This document shows, in pieces, positions 45,162-57,000 of a stretch of 64,000 nt of DNA; positions within the stretch are counted from its first letter, which is position 1, and the number at the start of each line of letters is the position of its first letter. Made by a program: the position numbers and the translations under genes. The notes under the pieces were generated by a model, which saw nothing but the letters and a program-made list of their open reading frames with translations, had not been told where the DNA came from and searched no databases. Source of the DNA: Muricea muricata (Eukaryota; Cnidaria; Anthozoa; Malacalcyonacea; Plexauridae); assembly GCA_963855995.1 (NCBI GenBank), contig OY979717.1:16498960-16562959 (forward strand), read 5' to 3'.

Positions 45162-46431
45162 TTATTTTTCATGCAACTCTTCATTAGTATTAGTAAGGCA
45201 AAGTTTATGTACTGGTCGATCGTATTCTCCGTTTGCATTCTTTATTCGAACTATTCTTACACATCCATCCTTTCCGGGATACATGTTGATAATTGTAGCC
45301 ATCTTCCATTGGCATCTCTTATGCTTAGGATCCAATTCCAACACAAAATCACCAGGTTTAACATTTTCCCTTGTTCGAAACCACTTATTTCGTGGTAGGA
45401 GATTCGGTGCAAAGTATTTAATCCAGCATTGCCAAAATTCGTTGCTCGCTTTTCAGTGCTTCTAACCATATCTCTTGGGTTAACATTTTCTTCATAGTCG
45501 GGTTGGGGTGGTGGATTGTGATGGCCAAAAAGAATATTGCTCGGTGTGATCGGTGGACATTCCCAAACGTCGTCAGAACTAGGATATAGCGGACGACTGT
45601 TAATTTGGTATGTCATTTCGGTGAGAAATGTTCTCCATTACTCCTCCGTGAAAGTGGGTTCCATGCAGGTAAAATTGAAAGCTTGTCGCACAGACTTGAT
45701 AAGGGATTCGACAACACCATGATTTTGATGACTGGCGTGTGGAATGTTCCATTTCCACTTGAAGTCGGAAGAGAACTCGTCTGAAAGGATACTCTGTATT
45801 CTTGGAATATCCCACTCTCGCATTATTTCTTCCATGTAGCTTTGCGCGCCAACGAAATTAGTTCCACAGTTGGACCAACAGGTATTGGGATGTCCGCGTA
45901 AACATGCAGAACGTCGACATGCCGTAAGGAAGGTGTCTGCGCTTCGGTCTGTGACCAGCTCGAGGTGTACCGCCCTGGTCGTCATACACGTAATATGATA
46001 ACTTGCACTTCCTTCACTGTTCTCCGGTTAAGTTTGATTTGGAAAGCTCCGAACATATCGATTGCAGTGTTGCAGAATGCAGCTAGTCCTCCCGCAACTC
46101 TAAGCTTCGGCATTTGTCCCATAATTTGTTCAAGAGGTCTGGTACGAAGTTTTCGACAAGTAACGCATTTCTTCATTAGAAACTTTGCCATTCCACGTAA
46201 GCCGATTATCCAAAAGTTCTGTCTCGCTTCATACATCAAACGTTTTTCACTGCAATGTCGTCTGCTCTCATGTATACGTTGAAGGAATAAGTATGCAAGT
46301 GGATGATTTCGCGGCAAGATGATCGGGTTTCGGATATCATCCGGAAGAGTTTTTATACTCCGGCAAAGTCCTTTGCCGGCCCTAAAAACGGCTGCGCAGG
46401 AGACCTTCATATGCGGGTTTCCTCGTAACAT
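45162..46431 (-). pseudogene. BEL/Pao retrotransposon integrase and C-terminal region, relic
   Basis: Minus-strand pieces in order. A zinc-binding HHCC region at 46431-45982 (HESRRHCSEKRLMYEARQNF, CVTCRKLRTRPLEQIMGQMP). The integrase core at 45985-45638 (TTRAVHLELVTDRSADTFLT, SNCGTNFVGAQ, NHGVVESLIKSVRQAF). A C-terminal DUF5641-like part at 45616-45162 (SRPLYPSSDD, ITPSNILFGH, KWMATIINMYPGKDGCVRIV-like). Integrase inserts the DNA copy. The usual catalytic Asp in SDNGTNF reads Asn in SNCGTNF, and there are frameshifts. No protease, RT or LTR was recognised nearby, so the copy is truncated. Confidence 0.8.
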
Positions 46432-46516
46432 TGGAAATTGATGTTTGCTGAAAGTAATACTTACTTATGCTAAATCGTTTTTAATATTAAAGTAAGTTTG
46501 ATTTTATTTCAGAAAA

Positions 46517-49500
46517 ATGAGTTTCAGAAATTCGACGAGTCAGCTCGACTGTCCCTTCACAAGCCAGCCGATAGAGGAGGCTTATGGACCGGAAGTTTCT
46601 CTCTTTTTGCATTGCCATCTACGAGGTTACGACCGTGATGGGAAAGGAATTTCTGAAGATCATGGTAGCTAATTATCACAGACTTCATTACAATTGTTGT
46701 AAAAAGAGTTTTTTATTTAAAAGAGTTCTCATTTCAATATGCAATCGATATTGCTCAATTGTTATGTTATATCAGGGTAGAGAATATTGTTTGTTTTGAA
46801 CTTCTGCACTCCAAGTCGAACTGGTTAGGTTTAGTTCTAAAGCCTTCAGTCCAAGCCGGGCCCAAGCTTTAAATTACTTTTTTAGTTTTACCATTGCATA
46901 GATTGCACTTACACTGCCTTTGTTTTGCCTGAATTATTAGCAAGTTTATCGTGGGGGGGGGGGGGAATACCCTGTGCGGCCAAACCAGTACCAAAACTAA
47001 GTGTCCAATATCGTTTGTTTGCAGAGTACTACGACAAATATGGCGCCCCTGTGCACAAAGACGATTCTTGGATGGAGGGTTATCATGTTGTCGAAAACAG
47101 GCGCAGCATTACAATGTTGTGGTGGATAACAAGTTAAATTTGCCCTTGGTTGCTGGAATGGGCGGCGGGGTTCATCTATACAAAACAAGACATGGTTTGA
47201 AACCTTGGAACTGGACTGGTTGGATACCAAGACAGAAGCGTTGGTTGAGTCAAGGCACTTTCTTTAGTAACCGGTGGGCTACGTTGATTTCATTAGAGAA
47301 ATAAATAATGAGGGGGTTTTTTGGGGAATGGACAACTGGACAAGTTTTCTTTAAACCACTCATTCCACCCTATCCTATCCTAGCCTATCCCATCGTCCAT
47401 TACTTTTTTTATTTAATTAACTTTATTTTTACATACTAGCTTATCACTGTCTTGCTTTTTGTCCCTATTTTACCAACGAGGTATCTGCAAAGGACGGGCA
47501 GTTCCTCCCCCTCCTCTCTCTCCCATCACAAACTTCCTGCTTACAGCGATCATACATTACACTTTAAGGCGGTTTCAATATTTCAAACTCTCTTAACATT
47601 TTCTACCGGCACAACGTGCTTTAAAAGAACGTTGCCCTATCCCGTTGATTGTGAGATGTGAAGGGAAACACTAATTACATTGATTAGTCCTGAGTGTAAT
47701 ATCTGAGGACAAGAGCTGTATCCCCTAGTTTTGACCTTACCCTTGACCTCTTGTGTAGATTTTTTCTGGGTCTGCGCGGAAATGAGATTCAAAACAATCT
47801 CTGGGAGTACGACCCTCATGATGAAGATGAAGGAGAAGATTCTGACGACCTTCTGTACAGTCAGATTGAACCTAACGATCGTTACAGAGGAGGATACTTT
47901 TTCCACACGCAACCTTTCGGTCGATATCTCCATATTATTTCTCTCAAATCTCATGAGCATGACCCCGAAGTACATTTTAAAACATTAAATTCACGGCCAA
48001 AAATTCAAGGTTGTTGAGAACAGGATGAAACAGTGTTGTAGGGAAAACATTGTTCAAATATAGTTAATTTAATTCATTGATCATCCAGTTTGTTCATAGT
48101 TGTCAACGATATTGTACAGCATAGTTGTGCCTGATTTAGGCTCTATAATCTTGTTCAATATGGTTGACAATGTAGCCCCCACAACGCTGTCCCGTCCTGA
48201 TTTGAACAACCTGGAACTTACTGTACACAATTACTTTGGGTGCGTACTCTCAAGATATGTGATAAATTAGTGAGGAAGGAAAAGAGGAGTACCCAGAGAA
48301 AACCCCCGAAGAACAGGAGAGTTAGGGAACTCATTCCACAAGAAATACGACACCAGACTTGGCTTCAGTGGTGAGAGACACAACCGACGCGCTCACCGCT
48401 TGCGCCACGTGCTTTCCTTTAGCGGTGTAACAATCCTACTGCAATTGATAAAGCAGTATTAGGTAACGTAGATGCATTTCGTTATAGACGGACGAATGTC
48501 TACGATATAATTACGTCGTCCATCCTCTGGCATACAGGCCTTCCGTTGACACAATACCAGACAACAGCGTGGATGCTATGCAATGGTCTCTTTTAAACTT
48601 GCCTGAAGAAAGGCATTTTGGGGAAGGAAAACCATGGGGTGAAAAATGTCACGGTTTGGAAATTTTTAACGATTTTACGTAAGTGCCGAGACTTAACCCA
48701 AACGTGGCACCGAGGATTGCAGCTATAGAGAAAAAACCTATTTGCCCAGAATTAGGTGGCCATTTTCTTTAAAACATTTTATAAATTTTCCAAGTAATGG
48801 ATAAAGGTAGAGTGGCCAATCTGTATCTGATTTACAAATGCGAGTCGAAGGCAAGTTGTTGTACATCAGATACAGATTGGATGCGAATGCCTTTTTATCT
48901 TATTAGTGAAACGTCAGGATTAAAACGTTCATACCGGTATACCATAATGTCAAGAAAATGAAAAGTTTTTTATTGTGAATCAGGACAAAATCTTTATCCG
49001 ATTTGTTGATATTGATCAAATAGGTATTTCTTTTGTGTTTTCCTTATGAATTATTAATGAGTTTTTCATATGAATTATATTTTACGCTCATATGAATTAC
49101 CTTATGAATTATAAATGATCGTTTACGGGGAAATTTTAAATCTTCACTTCATTGTCGAAGTATACAATTCTTGATAATAATAACATTAAGGATGTGAAAT
49201 GCCTCATTTTGAGCAATTCGCAATGCAGCAAAGCAATAAATATCTGGTGTTGCACAAAAAATATCAATTGGAACGAGGAGAATTTAAAAGTGTCATATCA
49301 CATGTGACCGAAACAATCCAAAAAAATGTAATTCTTCCTGCTTTTTTCCTCATTTTCCTTCACTTTCCACCAGCACAGCTTTTCATATACAATTTCTGAA
49401 TTTCCCAGATATTTCTACTCTTACCAACCAATTGAAGAGAACGGCCCAAACAACAGCGAGCTGTGCAAGGATCCAATGAGCACGATCGATGACGATAGTT

Positions 49501-52500
49501 GCTACTACTTTTGGTTTGATACGTACCCAATGGAATTTGCCGTATTTCTTCTTGATTCATCCTTGGCCAGAGGAACGTATTACCATACCTTGTCTGCCAA
49601 TGATGCATTTTACGAAAGATCCTCTGGAGATAATGATTCAGGTACAGACCTTGATATACAAAGTGTCAAAGTTCAATTTTTCTGCACACTTTTCAACAGC
49701 ATTTTTTTGTTGACGAGTCAACAATTAAACCAAACGTTAGGCCGCTTAGGCATAAGTGTGTGAATGTACGCTATTTTATTTTAAATCAGTGGCCAGGCGG
49801 AGTAATTATCGATGGTGCTCAAATGTCAAAAACAACCATTGCTCAAATTGCTGAAAGCATTTTTTGTTGTTTGGTCGCGTATTACTCGAAACTGCGTAAT
49901 AGACTATAAGTGTTATAGTATATGTAAGTGCTATTACATAAAATAGCATGCCAGACTGCCATTTAGAATTAACAATGAAGCCAGTGAAAACGTCAATTCG
50001 GTAAATTCCTTGTCAAGTATTAAATTTGAAATTACGTGTACAATCCAGCCTCGTTCCCGGCGTTAGAAGTTCCACGGCGATGACGGGCGCGCGCGCTGGG
50101 CGTAATTTGCGGTCCCAAATGTGGGCTGGTTAGTTCCCCCCCCCTAACTTCCCCATTTTCTGCCACGCGTGTATGGCGCTCGCGTACCTCACCGCCGTAG
50201 ATTTTCAACCCCCGGCCCGGGAACGAGGCTGTATGGAACATGTTCCAATCAGACCATCCATATACATCTCTAGAGATATATTTCATTATTATTTCGTTTA
50301 CAATAATAGTTTTGTTTTTAGATTTTGTACAATTTTAAAGTGACTACACAACATAAAAAATTAGCAGCATGAAAAATATGGAAAAATATCAACAAACATA
50401 ATTTACTGTAGTATGAACATGACTCGGTAATTGACTCGGACAATGTGTTTACTCTGTATATTTTGTGATCCTTCAACCGTTCATACTGATAGAACATAAC
50501 ATCGACGGTCTCAGTATCAGAAAACATAGTGTTTCCATCACTTTCAGAAAATAAGTGTTAATTGTATACATTGATGTCCAAATTGAGTAAGGTAAATATA
50601 TAATTAATTAAGTACACCAAGTAATTAAGTACATCATGGCGGTCGGTCGTGTAAAATGTGCTGCGTATTACCTTTGTATTTTAATCTTTATTTGTCTGAC
50701 TTTGTTAAGTCAAAAGCCGTGTTTTTATTCGGTAAAGTCTCGATGTTGTGAAAGTCAGCATTTTTATGTTGGCAGTATAATTTCTAGACAAGAACTTTGC
50801 AGTTCAATCACGAACCGATCAAGCCATTCAAGATATTCCGCCATAACTTCGGTAGATATCTGGACAAAAGCAAATGCTACTATACGGCTAACACGGGATT
50901 TCCTCCTTGTCAACATCCTTATACTCTGTAGTGGAGATGTATCAACAAACCCTGGACCAGCTGGGCTAAGACTTTGCCATTGGAACGTTCAAAGGTTAAC
51001 GGATAGCAAGTTGGAAGAACTAAGAATATTTCTTACAAACACTCATAAAGAGCTGGATATTCTGATTATAACAGAAACATTTTGTACATCAAGAATCCCA
51101 GATTCGTTCTATTCGATTCCTGATTTTCAACTACACCGAAAGGATAGGTTGGGTAAATCTGGCGGGGGTATTTTAGCTTGGGTCAGAAGTTCATTACAAG
51201 TAAAAAGGAGACACGATTTAGAGACAAATGATGTTGAAACGCTATGGCTGGAGGTATGTCCTTATAAGTCTAAACGCCCTCTTTTTGTTGCTGGTGTTTA
51301 CCGGCCACCATCCTACAGAATTGATGATGATAAAAAACTGGCGAAGAACATTGAAAACGCTTCATTGATTAATAAGGAAACGATCCTACTTGGCGATTTT
51401 AACGTAGACTATTTAACACCCGGAAAGTTTGATAAACACTTCCTTATTGAAAGTTTGCGAAGCCATAACTTAGTTAAACAACTCATTAAGGAAATTACAA
51501 GGCCTTTCTCAAAATCTTGCTTAGATCATGTATGGTGTACTCATCCAGAACACTTGAACAATGCCACCGTTTTGTCATCTGGCATGTCGGATCACCTACC
51601 TATTGTTGTAACGAGGAAATATATGCGTGTAAGGAACAAAAACTCTGAACATATTAAAATTACGTATAGAAATATTGGGAGGCTGGATAAAGAGTCATTT
51701 ATTGCCACACTTAAAGAAGCCCCTTGGGACTGTGTCTTCGTTTTTGAAAACATCAATGATGTTGTTGATGCGTGGTACAAATTATTCAATAGTGTTCTGG
51801 ATGAATATCTTCCGCAAATACAAAAGCGTGTGAAACGTGAGGTGCAGCCAAATGGTTTTCTAATGAAATTTCTCAGGAAATAAAAAAGCGCGACATGCTG
51901 TTAAAAAAGGCCCGGAAAAGCCAAACTGAGTCGGACTGGAGTGAATTCAAACGGGTTAAGAACAAGGTTATCGAATTAATCAGAGATACAAAGTCGAATT
52001 ACTTTAAAGAAAAAGTGTCTGAGAGTAAGAACAATACAAAAAAGCTTTGGAATTTAATTAAATGCCTATCGAAAGATGACGCCGATAGACGGGCTGTGAT
52101 TACAAATTTGACGGAAAATGCTGAACGTATCTGTGACCAAAAGACTATCGCGGAGATATTGAATAATTTCTTTGTCGAACAGCCTCAAAATTTGATCGCG
52201 GATCTTGAAAATGCAACTTTATTAGATTCCCTACCAACAATCGGACAGAATAGTAGTGAGTTTGAGATTCCATTTATTTCACAGAAAGACGTGGCAGAAA
52301 TACTTCTATCTATTCCATCCCATAAGGCAACTGGAAACGATGGCATAAGTGCAAAGTTGCTTAAAATTGCTGCCCCTGGCATAATACCATCCCTCACAAA
52401 GTTATTAAATCATTGTCTGCATACGAAGACTTTTCCTAATGTATGGAAGGTTGCTAAAGTTACAACTGTCTTTAAGGGAAATGGGAGCAAAGATGACAAG

Positions 52501-54003
52501 AACAATTATAGACCAATATCAGTGCTCCCAGTTTTGTCAAAAATCTTGGAAAAGCACATTTGTAATAATTTGTGTAAATTCTTAAGAGAGAATGATTTAC
52601 TCCACGGCTACCAGTCTGGTTTCAGGAAATCTTTCTCCACTGAAACTGCCTTGACTCGACTTACAGAGCAGCTCCTACTTGATCTTGATGGGAACAGGGT
52701 CACTGGACTGGTGTTTGTGGACTACAAAAAGGCTTTCGATCTCATCAACCATGAATTGTTGATTGCAAAACTTAAGGCGATTGGCGTGAGTGAGGATTAC
52801 CTCCCTTTATTTATCGATTATATGCGTAACCGCAAGCAATATGTGAACATAGATGGGTATCATTCAAGTACAAGGAGCATCAACTTGGGTGTGCCACAGG
52901 GTAGCATCCTCGGACCAGTTTTGTTCCTCGTATTTATCAATGATCTACCTGCATCTCTTCGTAACACCAGTGCGGACATATATGCTGATGATACCACAAT
53001 TAGTTATGCCACGGACTATAAGGTTGCGCCACAAGATGTTAATGATGGTCTCCAGTCGGACTTGGATATAATAAAGGAGTGGTCCGATAATAACAAGATG
53101 ATTTTAAACGAAACCAAGACCAAAACAATGCTTATTTGTGGTAAACGACTTGGCAAAAAACTGAGTGACCAACAGTTGCAAGTTCAACTAAACCATGCTG
53201 AACTGGAACAAGTACATACACATACCCTTTTGGGAGTCAAGATCGACGACAAGTTGTCCTTTGATGAACACATTGATGATCTCTGTAAGACGTTATCTCA
53301 ACGTATTGCTGTCTTGAAGAAAATCAAGAGATTCCTTCCACTGGAACAACGTATATTATATTACAACGCTATGATTAAGCAAGTAATGTTATATGGCTCC
53401 ATTGTATGGTCGTCGTGTTCTATTCAGAACTTACAGAAAGTTTTTCGACTTCAGAAGCGAGCTGCCAGAGTTATCCTTGATGCCAACACACGAGCAAATA
53501 GTGTCGAGCTATTTAACAAGCTAAATTGGCTACCGTTTTATTACGAAGTTAAAGTAAACATGTGTGTTCTGATATACAAATGTCTTAATGGTCAGTGCCC
53601 AGCTTATATGAGAGACATTGTAAGAGTTAACTCTGATATCCACACAAGAAACAACCGATACAGTTCCCTTAACCTGGTATGCCCACGTTATAAAAGAGAA
53701 ACGGAAGGCGGTCGCTCATTTGGTGTTAGATCCACAAGAATTTGGAATGATTTACCAAGTTTCTTGAAGGAAAGCCCAAGTGTACATTCCTTAAAAAGAG
53801 ACTTATCAAATATTTACTGAGCTAGTTTTAAAGCCATTGATACTTTTAGAGTTTTTATCTAAATTACAGTATGGATATAGTAAATATGGACTGTAGATTA
53901 TATTAGGAAATTGTTATAAATGTTACATGTAATTCTAGTTAGTCGAGGGCCGCAAGTTTATCAGTTCTACTGTTATGTTGTTACCCTCTTTTAAATAAAG
54001 TTG

Positions 54004-54039
<36 letters not shown>

Positions 54040-57000
54040 AAAAACGATAGACAATAGGTAACAGTTGGTGTAACAGTTAGGTAGCTCAATCGATAACGTA
54101 ACCGTAAATCATGAATCGGGATTCGTCACTAATCGGTAAATCGGTACGAATTGAACAACGTGATATTAAAGACGATTTTTTAGTCTGTAGCAATAACGCG
54201 ACTGTTCGCAACAGATTTCACAACAGAACATCGTGGTTAAACTACCAGTCATCACCACCTAAACTATAAATGATAAATATAACCATCGACAAAGTATTCT
54301 ATTTATTTTACTTCAAAATATAGCTGAACCAAATGAAATTCTGAAGGCTGATCCCAAAGGTGGTCTATTACGATACAACATGAGACATAGAAATGCAGCA
54401 AAAGACCCGCGATTGGGTGTACAAAAAACAGAGCAGCCTGAAAACACACCAGAAGAGCAACGATTCGCCAACAACCTTAATGCTCTTAGGTTTCTTAACA
54501 AGCGACCATACAAGTTTCGTACGTCTTTTGGATACGTGACACTGCTGGATCCTCGAAGCGAAATTAAGAATGCCGTTTTTAAAGAGGAGAAAGGAATACT
54601 TCACATGGGTCTGGATGACGGAGAAACATTGGCTCTGCAATTTTTGAGAAAAGGCTGTTACTATGCCACAACAGGTGTGTCATGTATTAATCATATAAGT
54701 GTATTAACACGAATTTTTTTATTCTCTAGTTGGAAAGACTTTTTTCCATGTAGCAACTTTTCTTTTACAGTTATTAATTTCCTTTCTTGTAAACTAGGAT
54801 ATTTTAGTTTGTTTGGACATTGCTTTGCAAAGAATGTGACGTCATCGTGCACGATGCCTTTTATTCAATTGGTTATTCAAGCTGAAGACCATACTGAAAT
54901 GAACGTGCGTGTGACTACTGATGCATTACGCCCTTATTACGCCCATCTAACTCGCTTTGGGTTGTTTTTACTACCTAACTGCTGCTATATAATCTGAATT
55001 TTGAAAAATCATTATGCATAGGGTCATCACATTGTTTGCAATGCAAAATTCAAGCAAACTAAAATATCTCAACTTAGAACGAAGAAATAAAAAATTGGTG
55101 AAGAAGTTGTGAAGATACAGTAAGTTTTAAAAAATCTTTTCAACTAGAGAATAGAAATTTACACTTTAAACTAGATAGGTAAAGGGAGGTGGGATGATGT
55201 TGGTGATAATGTTTTTGAAAAATTGTGTTTAAATTTAGTTATGTGAACACGACTCTTAACCAATTAGCGTTCAGAATTTACAAATGCTATGTTGTAAATA
55301 ATAATAACATAATGAATATGATAAAATATTGGTTAAAACATCATGTGCTGCTAGAATAATATACACTAATCTACTTCAAATTCTAAGAACAGGCGTCCTA
55401 AGTTAATGTAATCGAATAACGGCAGGATCGAGTATTTTTATCACTGCTTGTTCGTCCCCCCCCCCCCCGTACATCTTTTTTATAGCACACTTACATTTAT
55501 TTGTCTTTTCAAGGTTTGTTCCATTTGTTCAAATACGAATTCCCACTGATTCCATACCGAATTTCAAGACAACCGAATAAAGAAAAATTGTGCTATGATA
55601 TTACCAAAGAAATGGAATTGGAGTTCACGTTTCTTAAATGCAGTGACGACATGGCTCACTTGATTTGGAGGTTTGAACTAAGGTCTAACATTTTGAAAAG
55701 GTGGCGCAATCACTACAGCATACCAGACCTTAGGTCTAATAGCTCGTTTCACACTATTTTTAGTCAGATCTATTTTTTGAATTACACTTCGCCAGTTTTG
55801 CACTGCGTATTGTTTTACTACGCATATCTAAGCATATCATTGTAAAGGGAGGGTGTAACGGGAAAACGGACTATACGCCAATTAGGCGTAAAATCAAAAC
55901 CGGCGAACTCGAAACGGCGAATTCTACTTATATCCTTGTGGTGGATTAAGGATCTTAGTATGTTTTTGTTTGCTTTTTTACTGCTAATGTCAACGATTGT
56001 TTCTAAAATTCGTTAAAATATGGATACATATTGTAGTAATCATTTCTTCTAACTTCAGTGTGAATTGTCTTGATATTTTCCATATATAAATGCATGGAAC
56101 ATAAGCAAGCAAAAATATAGTACGCATATTTATCTGATAAAAGAAGAACTTCTCACTCAAATCTGATTGGGAAAGTTCGTTATTATCCCAATTGGAAACA
56201 GTAGCGTAGCCAGCGTCTAGAACGGGCGAATATTTTATATGGTGTGACAGCAGATTCTTTTGAAATTGATTGTTTTTAAGGTATGTGAACACACTTATAT
56301 GATTGGGAAGAGTCTGTCTAACTGACACCATATGAGCGAATTAAGCAACAGCCTGTGCTAGGAAGTTTGGAACAGTCGAACAGTGATTTATTAATCACTG
56401 TAAGTTAATCCTGATTTTGGATGCATAAATTTAACTCGTATTTCCAGGTACACGATTATGATGGAGATGTCTGACGGTAAGCTCGAAACTTCTCATGGTT
56501 ATTTCAAGTTGGATCCAGATCGCCACACCGTGCTTGATTTGAATCAGAATTACAGCTTGGATCGTATGAAATGGATATATTTCACCGCTATATCCCCTAA
56601 TAACCCACAACATCGTGCATGGTTCCATGCTATCAGAGGACCAGCATTTGGAATGCCAACATTCCTTGGTAAGCAATAATATATTTACAGGGTTCGTGCA
56701 GTAGTTTGAAACCCATGAAAAGAGCTTAAGTTGAAAAATCAATTTCAAAGGAACTTGAAAATTCTAGAAAATCCTTGAAAATCCAAAATCAGAGAAATTT
56801 CTTGAAAAATGCTTGAGGATTAAACAAAAATACATAGATGTAGTTAACTGTGGTAAAGGCCAGGCATAACAGCAATGAGGATGTTTTGAACATGCCTATT
56901 ATGTTTAGAATCATATTGTAATCCATACTGCCGCTTATCCTTTCAGTAATCAGGGCGTCCGAATAAGCCTTGAAAATCTTGAATTCCGTCCTTAAAACTT

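Larger units (their letters stand above)
50636..54037 (+). mobile_element. Near-intact LINE (CR1/L2-like) with 2A-like motif and (TTA)n tail
   Basis: One endonuclease plus RT coding region of about 1060 codons is broken by a single frameshift near 51845, followed by a short 3' UTR and a (TTA)n tail at 54004-54037, the usual end of CR1/L2-type elements. It inserted on the plus strand in an intron of the unknown ten-exon gene. Target duplications were not identified. Confidence 0.85.

Noticed and set aside
47130..47304. Open frame AGMGGGVHLYKTRHGLKPWN as part of the ten-exon gene
   Set aside because: It is open but in another frame from exon 2 with no acceptor before it; the phase-consistent path skips it. 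It could be real if exon 2 has a frameshift error.
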